A DNA stretch of 64,000 nt, from the NCBI GenBank assembly GCA_945643635.1, contig CALZFC010000019.1:3053501-3117500 (forward strand), given 5' to 3'. The notes under the pieces are model-generated. The model saw only the letters and a program-made list of their open reading frames with translations, searched no databases and had not been told where the DNA came from. The stretch comes from Allodiplogaster sudhausi (lineage: Eukaryota; Nematoda; Chromadorea; Rhabditida; Diplogasteridae). Shown here piece by piece: positions 14,301 through 29,106 of the stretch. A program made the translations under genes and the position numbers. How positions within the stretch are numbered: the stretch's first letter is position 1; each line of letters starts with the position of its first letter.

Positions 14301-17300
14301 TCCGCACGGACACGGACGTCCGCACCGATAACGGACGTCCGCACGGACAACGGACGTCCGCACGGACACGGACGTCCACACGGACAACGGACGTCCGCAC
14401 GGACAACGGACGTCCGCACGGACAACGGACGTCCGCACGGACAATGGACGTCCGCACGGACAACGGACGTCCGCACGGACCGGACACGGACGTCCGCACG
14501 GACAACGGACGTCCGCACGGACAATGGACGTCCGCACGGACAACGGACGTCCGCACGGACCGGACACGGACGTCCGCACGGACAACGGACGTCCGCACGG
14601 ACAAGGGACGTCCGCACGGACGTCCGATGTTTGTCCGTGCGGACGTCCGTTGTCCGTGTCCGTGCGGACGTCCGTTGTCCGTGCGGACGTCCGTGTCTGT
14701 GCGGATGTCCGTGTCCGTGCGGACGTCCGTTGTCCGTGCGGATGTCCGTTGTTTGTCCGTGCGGACGTCCGTTGTCCGTGCGGGCGTCCGTGTCCGTGCG
14801 GACGTCCCTTGTCCGTGCGGACGTCCGTGTCCGTGCGGACGTCCGTTGTCCGTGCGGACGTCAGTTGTTTGTCCGTGCGGACGTCCGTTGTCCGTGCGGA
14901 CGTCCGTGTCCGGGCGGACGTCCGTTGTCCGTGCGGACGTCCGTTGTCCGTGCGGACGTCCGTTATCGGTGCGGACGTCCGTTGTCCGTGCGGACGTCCG
15001 TGTCCGTGCGGACGTCCGTTGTCCGTGCGGACGTCCGTGTCCGTGCGGACGTCCGTTGTCCGTGCGGATGTCCGTTGTTTGTCCGTGCGGACGTCCGTTG
15101 TCCCGTCCGTGTCCGTGCGGACGTCCGTTGTCCGTGCGGACGTCCGTGTACGTGCGGATGTCCGTTGTCCGTGCGGACGTCCGTGTCCGTGCGGACGTCC
15201 GTTGTAAGTGCGGACGTCCGTTGTTTGTCCGTGCGGACGTCCGTTGTCCGTGCGGACGTAAGTGTCCGGGCGGACGTCCGTTGTCCGTGCGGACGTCCGT
15301 TGTCCGTGCGGACGTCCGTTATCGGTGCGGACGTCCGTTGTCCGTGCGGACGTCCGTGTCCGTGCGGACGTCAGTTGTCCGTGCGGACGTCCGTTGTTTG
15401 TCCGTGCGGACGTCCGTTGTCCGTGCGGACGTCCGTGTCTTTGCGGACGTCCGTGTCCGTGCGGACGTCCCTTGTCCGTGCGGACGTCCGTTGTCCGTGC
15501 GGACGTCCGTGTCTTTGCGGACGTCCGTGTCCGTGCGGACGTCCCTTGTCCGTGCGGACGTCCGTTGTCCGTGCGGACGTCAGTTGTTTGACAACGGACG
15601 TCCGCACGGACAACGGACGTCCGCCCGGACAACCGATAACGGACGTCCGCACGGACAACGGACGTCCGCACGGACACGGACATCCGCACGGACAACGGAC
15701 GTCCGCACGGACAACGGACGTCCGCCCGGACACGGACGTCCGCACGGACAACGGACGTCCGCACGGACAAACAACGGACGTCCGCACGGACAACGGACGT
15801 CCGCACGTACACGGACGTCCGCACGGACAACGGACGTCCGCACGGACAAACAACGGACATCCGCACGGACAACGGACGTCCGCACGGACACGGACGTCCG
15901 CACGGACAACGGACGTCCGCACCGATAACGGACGTCCGCACGGACAACGGACGTCCGCACGGACACGGACGTCCGCACCGATAACGGACGTCCGCACGGA
16001 CAACGGACGTCCGCACGGACACGGACGTCCACACGGACAACGGACGTCCGCACGGACAACGGACGTCCGCACGGACACGGACGTCCGCACCGATAACGGA
16101 CGTCCGCACGGACAACGGACGTCCGCACGGACACGGACGTCCACACGGACAACGGACGTCCGCACGGACAACGGACGTCCGCACGGACAACGGACGTCCG
16201 CACGGACAATGGACGTCCGCACGGACAACGGACGTCCGCACGGACCGGACACGGACGTCCGCACGGACAACGGACATCCGCACGGACAACGGACGTCCGC
16301 ACGGACACGGACGTCCGCACGGACAACGGACGTCCGCACCGATAACGGACGTCCGCACGGACAACGGACGTCCGCACGGACACGGACGTCCGCACCGATA
16401 ACGGACGTCCGCACGGACAACGGACGTCCGCACGGACACGGACGTCCACACGGACAACGGACGTCCGCACGGACAACGGACGTCCGCACGGACAACGGAC
16501 GTCCGCACGGACAATGGACGTCCGCACGGACAACGGACGTCCGCACGGACCGGACACGGACGTCCGCACGGACAACGGACGTCCGCACGGACAAGGGACG
16601 TCCGCACGGACGTCCGATGTTTGTCCGTGCGGACGTCCGTTGTCCGTGTCCGTGCGGACGTCCGTTGTCCGTGCGGACGTCCGTGTCTGTGCGGATGTCC
16701 GTGTCCGTGCGGACGTCCGTTGTCCGTGCGGATGTCCGTTGTTTGTCCGTGCGGACGTCCGTTGTCCGTGCGGGCGTCCGTGTCCGTGCGGACGTCCCTT
16801 GTCCGTGCGGACGTCCGTGTCCGTGCGGACGTCCGTTGTCCGTGCGGACGTCAGTTGTTTGTCCGTGCGGACGTCCGTTGTCCGTGCGGACGTCCGTGTC
16901 CGGGCGGACGTCCGTTGTCCGTGCGGACGTCCGTTGTCCGTGCGGACGTCCGTTATCGGTGCGGACGTCCGTTGTCCGTGCGGACGTCCGTGTCCGTGCG
17001 GACGTCCGTTGTCCGTGCGGACGTCCGTGTCCGTGCGGACGTCCGTTGTCCGTGCGGATGTCCGTTGTTTGTCCGTGCGGACGTCCGTTGTCCCGTCCGT
17101 GTCCGTGCGGACGTCCGTTGTCCGTGCGGACGTCCGTGTACGTGCGGATGTCCGTTGTCCGTGCGGACGTCCGTGTCCGTGCGGACGTCCGTTGTAAGTG
17201 CGGACGTCCGTTGTTTGTCCGTGCGGACGTCCGTTGTCCGTGCGGACGTAAGTGTCCGGGCGGACGTCCGTTGTCCGTGCGGACGTCCGTTGTCCGTGCG

Positions 17301-20300
17301 GACGTCCGTTATCGGTGCGGACGTCCGTTGTCCGTGCGGACGTCCGTGTCCGTGCGGACGTCAGTTGTCCGTGCGGACGTCCGTTGTTTGTCCGTGCGGA
17401 CGTCCGTTGTCCGTGCGGACGTCCGTGTCTTTGCGGACGTCCGTGTCCGTGCGGACGTCCCTTGTCCGTGCGGACGTCCGTTGTCCGTGCGGACGTCCGT
17501 GTCTTTGCGGACGTCCGTGTCCGTGCGGACGTCCCTTGTCCGTGCGGACGTCCGTTGTCCGTGCGGACGTCAGTTGTTTGACAACGGACGTCCGCACGGA
17601 CAACGGACGTCCGCCCGGACAACCGATAACGGACGTCCGCACGGACAACGGACGTCCGCACGGACACGGACATCCGCACGGACAACGGACGTCCGCACGG
17701 ACAACGGACGTCCGCCCGGACACGGACGTCCGCACGGACAACGGACGTCCGCACGGACAAACAACGGACGTCCGCACGGACAACGGACGTCCGCACGTAC
17801 ACGGACGTCCGCACGGACAACGGACGTCCGCACGGACAAACAACGGACATCCGCACGGACAACGGACGTCCGCACGGACACGGACGTCCGCACGGACAAC
17901 GGACGTCCGCACCGATAACGGACGTCCGCACGGACAACGGACGTCCGCACGGACATGGACGTCCGCACCGATAACGGACGTCCGCACGGACAACGGACGT
18001 CCGCACGGACACGGACGTCCACACGGACAACGGACGTCCGCACGGACAACGGACGTCCGCACGGACAACGGACGTCCGCACGGACAATGGACGTCCGCAC
18101 GGACAACGGACGTCCGCACGGACCGGACACGGACGTCCGCACGGACAACGGACGTCCGCACGGACAAGGGACGTCCGCACGGACGTCCGATGTTTGTCCG
18201 TGCGGACGTCCGTTGTCCGTGTCCGTGCGGACGTCCGTTGTCCGTGCGGACGTCCGTGTCTGTGCGGATGTCCGTGTCCGTGCGGACGTCCGTTGTCCGT
18301 GCGGATGTCCGTTGTTTGTCCGTGCGGACGTCCGTTGTCCGTGCGGGCGTCCGTGTCCGTGCGGACGTCCCTTGTCCGTGCGGACGTCCGTGTCCGTGCG
18401 GACGTCCGTTGTCCGTGCGGACGTCAGTTGTTTGTAGGTGCGGACGTCCGTTGTCCGTGCGGACGTCCGTGTCCGGGCGGACGTCCGTTGTCCGTGCGGA
18501 CGTCCGTTGTCCGTGCGGACGTCCGTTATCGGTGCGGACGTCCGTTGTCCGTGCGGACGTCCGTGTCCGTGCGGACGTCCGTTGTCCGTGCGGACGTCCG
18601 TGTCCGTGCGGACGTCCGTTGTCCGTGCGGATGTCCGTTGTTTGTCCGTGCGGACGTCCGTTGTCCCGTCCGTGTCCGTGCGGACGTCCGTTGTCCGTGC
18701 GGACGTCCGTGTACGTGCGGATGTCCGTTGTCCGTGCGGACGTCCGTGTCCGTGCGGACGTCCGTTGTAAGTGCGGACGTCCGTTGTTTGTCCGTGCGGA
18801 CGTCCGTTGTCCGTGCGGACGTAAGTGTCCGGGCGGACGTCCGTTGTCCGTGCGGACGTCCGTTGTCCGTGCGGACGTCCGTTATCGGTGCGGACGTCCG
18901 TTGTCCGTGCGGACGTCCGTGTCCGTGCGGACGTCAGTTGTCCGTGCGGACGTCCGTTGTTTGTCCGTGCGGACGTCCGTTGTCCGTGCGGACGTCCGTG
19001 TCTTTGCGGACGTCCGTGTCCGTGCGGACGTCCCTTGTCCGTGCGGACGTCCGTTGTCCGTGCGGACGTCCGTGTCTTTGCGGACGTCCGTGTCCGTGCG
19101 GACGTCCCTTGTCCGTGCGGACGTCCGTTGTCCGTGCGGACGTCCGTGTCCGGTCCGTGCGGACGTCCGTTGTCCGTGCGGACGTCCATTGTCCGTGCGG
19201 ACGTCCCTTGTCCGTGCGGACGTCCGTTGTCCGTGCGGATGTCCGTTGTTTGTCCGTGCGGACGTCCGTTGTCCGTGCGGGCGTCCGTGTCCGTGCGGAC
19301 GTCCCTTGTCCGTGCGGACGTCCGTGTCCGTGCGGACGTCCGTTGTCCGTGCGGACGTCAGTTGTTTGTCCGTGCGGACGTCCGTTGTCCGTGCGGACGT
19401 CCGTGTCCGGGCGGACGTCCGTTGTCCGTGCGGACGTCCGTTGTCCGTGCGGACGTCCGTTATCGGTGCGGACGTCCGTTGTCCGTGCGGACGTCCGTGT
19501 CCGTGCGGACGTCCGTTGTCCGTGCGGACGTCCGTGTCCGTGCGGACGTCCGTTGTCCGTGCGGATGTCCGTTGTTTGTCCGTGCGGACGTCCGTTGTCC
19601 CGTCCGTGTCCGTGCGGACGTCCGTTGTCCGTGCGGACGTCCGTGTACGTGCGGATGTCCGTTGTCCGTGCGGACGTCCGTGTCCGTGCGGACGTCCGTT
19701 GTAAGTGCGGACGTCCGTTGTTTGTCCGTGCGGACGTCCGTTGTCCGTGCGGACGTAAGTGTCCGGGCGGACGTCCGTTGTCCGTGCGGACGTCCGTTGT
19801 CCGTGCGGACGTCCGTTATCGGTGCGGACGTCCGTTGTCCGTGCGGACGTCCGTGTCCGTGCGGACGTCAGTTGTCCGTGCGGACGTCCGTTGTTTGTCC
19901 GTGCGGACGTCCGTTGTCCGTGCGGACGTCCGTGTCTTTGCGGACGTCCGTGTCCGTGCGGACGTCCCTTGTCCGTGCGGACGTCCGTTGTCCGTGCGGA
20001 CGTCCGTGTCTTTGCGGACGTCCGTGTCCGTGCGGACGTCCCTTGTCCGTGCGGACGTCCGTTGTCCGTGCGGACGTCCGTGTCCGGTCCGTGCGGACGT
20101 CCGTTGTCCGTGCGGACGTCCATTGTCCGTGCGGACGTCCCTTGTCCGTGTGGACGTCCGTGTCCGTGCGGACGTCCGTTGTCCGTGCGGACGTCAGTTG
20201 TTTGTCCGTGCGGACGTCCGTTGTCCGTGCGGACGTCCGTGTCCGGGCGGACGTCCGTTGTCCGTGCGGACGTCCGTTGTCCGTGCGGACGTCCGTTATC

Positions 20301-20795
20301 GGTGCGGACGTCCGTTGTCCGTGCGGACGTCCGTGTCCGTGCGGACGTCCGTTGTCCGTGCGGATGTCCGTTGTTTGTCCGTGCGGACGTCCGTTGTCCC
20401 GTCCGTGTCCGTGCGGACGTCCGTTGTCCGTGCGGACGTCCGTTGTCCGTGCGGACGTCCGTTGTCCGTGCGGACGTCCGTGTCCGGTCCGTGCGGACGT
20501 CCGTTGTCCGTGCGGACGTCCATTGTCCGTGCGGACGTCCGTTGTCCGTGCGGACGTCCGTGTCCGTGCGGACGTCCCTTGTCCGTGCGGACGTCCGTTG
20601 TCCGTGCGGACGTCCGTGTCCGGTCCGTGCGGACGTCCGTTGTCCGTGCGGACGTCCATTGTCCGTGCGGACGTCCGTTGTCCGTGCGGACGTCCGTGTC
20701 TTTGCGGACGTCCGTGTCCGTGCGGACGTCCCTTGTCCGTGCGGACGTCCGTGTCCGTGCGGACGTCCGTTGTCCGTGCGGACGTCAGTTGTTTG
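8371..20795. repeat. Alternating inverted blocks within the satellite
   Basis: The array switches orientation repeatedly. It runs forward to about 8371, then reverse to 10765, forward to 11371, reverse to 13893, forward to 14628, reverse to 15591, forward to 16618, reverse to 17581, forward to 18191, reverse to 20795, and forward again to 29056. Four forward-to-reverse joins (about 11371, 14628, 16618, 18191) share GGACGTCCGATGTTTGTCC. Four reverse-to-forward joins (about 13893, 15591, 17581, 20795) share GTCAGTTGTTTGACAACGG. The same breakpoints therefore recur, so inverted modules were amplified as units. The forward/reverse module near 14.5-16.5 kb repeats with an offset of 1,990 bp and then about 1,573 bp. 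Confidence 0.85.
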
Positions 20796-23700
20796 ACAAC
20801 GGACGTCCGCACGGACAACGGACGTCCGCCCGGACAACCGATAACGGACGTCCGCACGGACAACGGACGTCCGCACGGACACGGACATCCGCACGGACAA
20901 CGGACGTCCGCACGGACAACGGACGTCCGCCCGGACACGGACGTCCGCACGGACAACGGACGTCCGCACGGACAAACAACGGACGTCCGCACGGACAACG
21001 GACGTCCGCACGTACACGGACGTCCGCACGGACAACGGACGTCCGCACGGACAAACAACGGACGTCCGCACGGACAACGGACGTCCGCACGGACACGGAC
21101 GTCCGCACGGACAACGGACGTCCGCACCGATAACGGACGTCCGCACGGACAACGGACGTCCGCACGGACACGGACGTCCGCACCGATAACGGACGTCCGC
21201 ACGGACAACGGACGTCCGCACGGACACGGACGTCCACACGGACAACGGACGTCCGCACGGACAACGGACGTCCGCACGGACATGGACGCCCGCACGGACA
21301 ACGGACGTCCGCACGGACAAACAACGGACATCCGCACGGACAACGGACGTCCGCACGGACACGGACATCCGCACAGACACGGACGTCCGCACGGACAACG
21401 GACGTCCGCACGGACACGGACAACGGACGTCCGCACGGACAAACATCGGACGTCCGCACGGACAACGGACGTCCGCACGTACACGGACGTCCGCACGGAC
21501 AACGGACGTCCGCACGGACAACGGACGTCCGCACGTACACGGACACGGACGTCCGCACGGACACGAACGTCCGCACGGACAACGGACGTCCGCACGGACA
21601 ACGGACGTCCGCACGGACAAACAACGGACGTCCGCACTTAAAACTGACGTCCGCACGGACACGGACGTCCGCACGGACAACGGACTTCCGCACCGATAAC
21701 GGACGTCCGCACGGACAACGGACGTCCGCACGGACACGGACATCCGCACGGACAACGGACGTCCGCACGGACAACGGACGTCCGCCCGGACACGGACGTC
21801 CGCACGGACAACGGACGTCCGCACGGACAAACAACGGACGTCCGCACGGACAACGGACGTCCGCACGGACAAACAACGGACGTCCGCACGGACAACGGAC
21901 GTCCGCACGTACACGGACGTCCGCACGGACAACGGACGTCCGCACGGACAAACAACGGACGTCCGCACGGACAACGGACGTCCACACGGACACGGACGTC
22001 CGCACGGACAACGGACGTCCGCACCGATAACGGACGTCCGCACGGACAACGGACGTCCGCACGGACACGGACGTCCGCACCGATAACGGACGTCCGCACG
22101 GACAACGGACGTCCGCACGGACACGGACGTCCACACGGACAACGGACGTCCGCACGGACAACGGACGTCCGCACGGACAACGGACGTCCGCACGGACAAC
22201 GGACGTCCGCACGGACAAACAACGGACGTCCGCACGGACAACGGACGTCCGCACGTACACGGACGTCCGCACGGACAACGGACGTCCGCACGGACAAACA
22301 ACGGACGTCCGCACGGACAACGGACGTCCGCACGGACACGGACGTCCGCACGGACAACGGACGTCCGCACCGATAACGGACGTCCGCACGGACAACGGAC
22401 GTCCGCACGGACACGGACGTCCGCACCGATAACGGACGTCCGCACGGACAACGGACGTCCGCACGGACACGGACGTCCACACGGACAACGGACGTCCGCA
22501 CGGACAACGGACGTCCGCACGGACACGGACGATCGCACGGACAACGGACGTCCGCACGGACAAACAACGGTCATCCGCACGGACAACGGACGTCCGCACG
22601 GACACGGACATCCGCACAGACACGGACGTCCGCACGGACAACGGACGTCCGCACGGACACGGACAACGGACGTCCGCACGGACAAACATCGGACGTCCGC
22701 ACGGACAACGGACGTCCGCACGTACACGGACGTCCGCACGGACAACGGACGTCCGCACGGACAACGGACGTCCGCACGTACACGGACACGGACGTCCGCA
22801 CGGACACTAACGTCCGCACGGACAACGGACGTCCGCACGTACACGGACGTCCGCACGGACAACGGACGTCCGCACGGACAACGGACGTCCGCACGGACAA
22901 ACAACGGACGTCCGCACTTACAACTGACGTCCGCACGGACACGGACGTCCGCACGGACAACGGACTTCCGCACCGATAACGGACGTCCGCACGGACAACG
23001 GACGTCCGCACGGACACGGACATCCGCACGGACAACGGACGTCCGCACGGACAACGGATGTCCGCCCGGACACGGACGTCCGCACGGACAACGGACGTCC
23101 GCACGGACAAACAACGGACGTCCGCACGGACAACGGACGTCCGCACGTACACGGACGTCCGCACGGACAACGGACGTCCGCACGGACAAACAACGGACGT
23201 CCGCACGGACAACGGACGTCCACACGGACACGGACGTCCGCACGGACAACGGACGTCCGCACCGATAACGGACGTCCGCACGGACAACGGACGTCCGCAC
23301 GGACACGGACGTCCGCACCGATAACGGACGTCCGCACGGACAACGGACGTCCGCACGGACACGGACGTCCACACGGACAACGGACGTCCGCACGGACAAC
23401 GGACGTCCGCACGGACACGGACGTCCGCACGGACACGGACGCCCGCACGGACAACGGACGTCCGCACGGACAAACAACGGACATCCGCACGGACAACGGA
23501 CGTCCGCACGGACACGGACATCCGCACAGACACGGACGTCCGCACGGACAACGGACGTCCACACGGACAACGGACGTCCGCACGGACAAACAACGTACGT
23601 CCGCACGGACAACTGACGTCCGCACGGACACGGACGTCCGCACGGACAACGGACGTCCGCACGGACAACGGACGTCCGCACGGACAAACAACTGACGTCC

Positions 23701-26700
23701 GCACGGACAACGGACGTCCGCACGGACACGGACGTCCGCACGGACAACGGACGTCCGCACGGACAAACAACTGACGTCCGCACGAACAACTGACGTCCGC
23801 ACGGACACGGACGTCCGCACGGACAACGGACGTCCGCCCGGACACGGACGTCCGCACGGACAACGGACGTCCGCACGGACGACAAACAACTGACGTCCGC
23901 ACGGACAACGGACGTCCGCACGGACACGGACGTCCGCACGGACAAGGGACGTCCGCACGGACACGGACGTAAGCAAAGACACGGACGTCCGCACGGACAA
24001 CGGACGTCCGCACGGACAATGGACGTCCGCACGGACAACGGACGTCCGCACGGACAACGGACGTCCGCACGGAGAACGGACGTCCGCACGGACACGGACG
24101 TCCGCACGGACACGGACGTCCGCACGGACAACGGACGTCCGCCCGGACACGGACGTCCGCACGGACAACGGACGTCCGCACGGACAAACAACTGACGTCC
24201 GCACGGACAACGGACGTCCGCACGGACACGGACGTCCGTACGGACAAGGGACGTCCGCACGGACACGGACGTCCGCAAAGACACGGACGTCCGCACGGAC
24301 AACGGACGTCCGCACGGACAATGGACGTCCGCACGGACAACGGACGTCCGCACGGACAACGGACGTCCGCACGGACAACGGACGTCCGCACGGACACGGA
24401 CGTCCGCACGGACACGGACGTCCGCACGGACAACGGACGTCCGCCCGGACACGGACGTCCGCACGGACAACGGACGTCCGCACGGACAAACAACTGACGT
24501 CCGCACGGACAACGGACGTCCGCACGGACACGGACGTCCGCACGGACAAGGGACGTCCGCACGGACACGGACGTCCGCAAAGACACGGACGTCCGCACGG
24601 ACAACGGACGTCCGCACGGACAATGGACGTCCGCACGGACAACGGACGTCCGCACGGACCGGACACGGACAACGGACGTCCGCACGGACAACGGACGTCC
24701 GCACGGACAACGGACGTCCGCACGGACACGGACGTCCGCACGGACACGGACGTCCGCACGGACAACGGACGTCCGCACGGACAACGGACGTCCGCACGGA
24801 CAACGGACGTCCGCACGGACACGGACGTCCGCACGGACAACGGACGTCCGCACGGACAACGGACGTCCACACGGACAACGGACGTCCGCACGGACAAACA
24901 ACGTACGTCCGCACGGACAACGGACGTCCGCACGGACAAACAACTGACGTCCGCACGGACAACTGACGTCCGCACGGACACGGACGTCCGCACGGACAAC
25001 GGACGTCCGCCCGGACACGGACGTCCGCACGGACAACGGACGTCCGCACGGACAAACAACTGACGTCCGCACGGACAACGGACGTCCGCACGGACACGGA
25101 CGTCCGCACGGACAAGGGACGTCCGCACGGACACGGACGTAAGCAAAGACACGGACGTCCGCACGGACAACGGACGTCCCCACGGACAACGGACGTCCGC
25201 ACGGACACGGACGTCCGCACGGACAACGGACGACCGCACGGACAACGGACGTCCGCACGAACACGGACGTCCGCACGGACAACGGACGTCCGCACGGACA
25301 ACGGACGTCCGCACGGACACGGACATCCGCACAGACACGGACGTCCGCACGGACAACGGACGTCCACACGGACAACGGACGTCCGCACGGACAAACAACG
25401 TACGTCCGCACGGACAACGGACGTCCGCACGTACAAACAACTGACGTCCGCACGGACAACTGACGTCCGCACGGACACGGACGTCCGCACGGACAACGGA
25501 CGTCCGCCCGGACACGGACGTCCGCACGGACAACGGACGTCCGCACGGACAAACAACTGACGTCCGCACGGACAACGGACGTCCGCACGGACACGGACGT
25601 CCGCACGGACAAGGGACGTCCGCACGGACACGGACGTAAGCAAAGACACGGACGTCCGCACGGACAACGGACGTCCCCACGGACAACGGACGTCCCCACG
25701 GACAACGGACGTCCGCACGGACAACGGACGTCCGCACGGACAACGGACGTCCGCACGGACACGGACAACGGACGTCCGCACGGACAAACATCGGACGTCC
25801 GCACGGACAACGGACGTCCGCACGTACACGGACGTCCGCACGGACAACGGACGTCCGCACGGACAACGGACGTCCGCACGTACACGGACACGGACGTCCG
25901 CACGGACACGAACGTCCGCACGGACAACGGACGTCCGCACGGACAACGGACGTCCGCACGGACAAACAACGGAAGTCCGCACTTACAACTGACGTCCGCA
26001 CGGACACGGACGTCCGCACGGACAACGGACTTCCGCACCGATAACGGACGTCCGCACGGACAACGGACGTCCGCACGGACACGGACATCCGCACGGACAA
26101 CGGACGTCCGCACGGACAACGGACGTCCGCCCGGACACGGACGTCCGCACGGACAACGGACGTCCGCACGGACAAACAACGGACGTCCGCACGGACAACG
26201 GACGTCCGCACGTACACGGACGTCCGCACGGACAACGGACGTCCGCACGGACAAACAACGGACGTCCGCACGGACAACGGACGTCCGCACGGACACGGAC
26301 GTCCGCACGGACAACGGACGTCCGCACCGATAACGGACGTCCGCACGGACACGGACGTCCGCACGGACACGGACGCCCGCACGGACAACGGACGTCCGCA
26401 CGGACAAACAACGGACATCCGCACGGACAACGGACGTCCGCACGGACACGGACATCCGCACAGACACGGACGTCCGCACGGACAACGGACGTCCGCACGG
26501 ACACGGACAACGGACGTCCGCACGGACAAACATCGGACGTCCGCACGAACAACGGACGTCCGCACGTACACGGACGTCCGCACGGACAACGGACGTCCGC
26601 ACGGACAACGGACGTCCGCACGTACACGGACACGGACGTCCGCACGGACAACGGACGTCCGCACGGACAACGGACGTCCGCACGTACACGGACACGGACG

Positions 26701-29056
26701 TCCGCACGGACAACGGACGTCCGCACGGACAACGGACGTCCGCACGGACAAACAACTGACGTCCGCACGGACAACGGACGTCCGCACGGACACGGACGTT
26801 CGCACGGACACGGACGTCCGCACGGACAACGGACGTCCGCACGGACAAACAACTGACGTCCGCACGAACAACTGACGTCCGCACGGACACGGACGTCCGC
26901 ACGGACAACGGACGTCCGCCCGGACACGGACGTCCGCACGGACAACGGACGTCCGCACGGACAAACAACTGACGTCCGCACGGACAACGGACGTCCGCAC
27001 GGACACGGACGTCCGCACGGACAAGGGACGTCCGCACGGACACGGACGTAAGCAAAGACACGGACGTCCGCACGGACAACGGACGTCCGCACGGACAATG
27101 GACGTCCGCACGGACAACGGACGTCCGCACGGACACGGACGTCCGCACGGACACGGACGTCCGCACGGACAACGGACGTCCGCCCGGACACGTACGTCCG
27201 CACGGACAACGGACGTCCGCACGGACAAACAACTGACGTCCGCACGGACAACGGACGTCCGCACGGACACGGACGTCCGCACGGACAAGGGACGTCCGCA
27301 CGGACACGGACGTCCGCAAAGACACGGACGTCCGCACGGACAACGGACGTCCGCACGGACAATGGACGTCCGCACGGACAACGGACGTCCGCACGGACCG
27401 GACACGGACAACGGACGTCCGCACGGACAACGGACGTCCGCACGGACAACGGACGTCCGCACGGACACGGACGTCCGCACGGACACGGACGTCCGCACGG
27501 ACAACGGACGTCCGCACGGACAACGGACGTCCGCACGGACAACGGACGTCCGCACGGACACGGACGTCCGCACGGACAACGGACGTCCGCACGGACAACG
27601 GACGTCCGCACGGACAACGGACGTCCGCACGGACAACGGACGTCCGCACGGACAACGGACGTCCGCACGGACAAACAACTGACGTCCGCACGGACAACGG
27701 ACGTCCGCACGGACACGGACGTCCGCACGGACAAGGGACGTCCGCACGGACACGGACGTCCGCAAAGACACGGACGTCCGCACGGACAACGGACGTCCGC
27801 ACGGACAATGGACGTCCGCACGGACAACGGATGTCCGCACGGACCGGACACGGACGTCCGCACGGACAACGGACGTCCGCACGGACAACGGACGTCCGCA
27901 CGGACAACGGACGTCCGCACGGACACGGACGTCCGCACGGACACGGACGTCCGCACGGACAACGGACGTCCGCACGGACAACGGACGTCCGCACGGACAA
28001 CGGACGTCCGCACGGACAACGGACGTCCGCACGGACAAACAACGGACATCCGCACGGACAACGGACGTCCGCACGGACACGGACGTCCGCACGGACAACG
28101 GACGTCCGCACGGACACGGACGTCCGCACGGACAACGGACGTCCGCACCGATAACGGACGTCCGCACGGACAAGGGACGTCCGCACGGACACGGACGTCC
28201 GCAAAGACACGGACGTCCGCACGGACAACGGACGTCCGCACGGACAATGGACGTCCGCACGGACAACGGACGTCCGCACGGACCGGACACGGACAACGGA
28301 CGTCCGCACGGACAACGGACGTCCGCACGGACAACGGACGTCCGCACGGACACGGACGTCCGCACGGACACGGACGTCCGCACGGACAACGGACGTCCGC
28401 ACGGACAACGGACGTCCGCACGGACAACGGACGTCCGCACGGACACGGACGTCCGCACGGACAACGGACGTCCGCACGGACAACGGACGTCCGCACGGAC
28501 AACGGACGTCCGCACGGACAACGGACGTCCGCACGGACAAACAACTGACGTCCGCACGGACAACGGACGTCCGCACGGACACGGACGTCCGCACGGACAA
28601 GGGACGTCCGCACGGACACGGACGTCCGCAAAGACACGGACGTCCGCACGGACAACGGACGTCCGCACGGACAATGGACGTCCGCACGGACAACGGATGT
28701 CCGCACGGACCGGACACGGACGTCCGCACGGACAACGGACGTCCGCACGGACAACGGACGTCCGCACGGACAACGGACGTCCGCACGGACACGGACGTCC
28801 GCACGGACACGGACGTCCGCACGGACAACGGACGTCCGCACGGACAACGGACGTCCGCACGGACAACGGACGTCCGCACGGACAACGGACGTCCGCACGG
28901 ACAAACAACGGACATCCGCACGGACAACGGACGTCCGCACGGACACGGACGTCCGCACGGACAACGGACGTCCGCACGGACACGGACGTCCGCACGGACA
29001 ACGGACGTCCGCACCGATAACGGACGTCCGCACGGACAACGGACGTCCGCACGGAC

Positions 29057-29106
29057 GTGAAATGTAAAAGGAAGAGAAAAAGGGTTCTCTTCCTTTTACA
29101 TTTCAC
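29057..29106. repeat. Perfect hairpin at the satellite boundary
   Basis: Arms 29057-29077 and 29086-29106 are exact reverse complements (21 bp), with an 8-base loop AAAAGGGT. The left arm starts at the first base after the last satellite unit. The right arm reads on into the unique sequence that is also present, without the extra arm, at the end of the inverted copy near 51.22 kb. So the left arm looks like a fold-back copy added where unique DNA was joined to the satellite. Confidence 0.9.

Larger units (their letters stand above)
1..29056. repeat. Satellite array of GGACGTCCGCACGGACAAC-type units
   Basis: The whole stretch is built from 19-bp units GGACGTCCGCACGGACAAC, with common variants ending GGACAC (18 bp) and GGACAAACAAC (23 bp). 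Rarer variants include CCGATAAC, GGACCGGACAC, GCAAAGACAC and ACTGACG. Each unit contains the palindrome GGACGTCC and the hyphenated palindrome GTCCG-CA-CGGAC. The unit has no stop codon in any frame, so open frames of up to about 2,370 codons appear on both strands. These translate only to rotations of DVRTDNGRPHGQRTSA or RADVRCPCGRPLSV and are not credible genes. Variants are scattered rather than clustered, and the array ends abruptly at 29056. It starts before the window. I infer satellite or subtelomeric/heterochromatic DNA; position on the chromosome is unknown. Confidence 0.95.

Noticed and set aside
7507..28548. Very long open frames (up to about 2,370 codons) on both strands in the array
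   Set aside because: They are translations of a stop-free satellite unit, have no domain, occur in several frames at once and break only at variant units such as ACTGACG or CCGATAAC.
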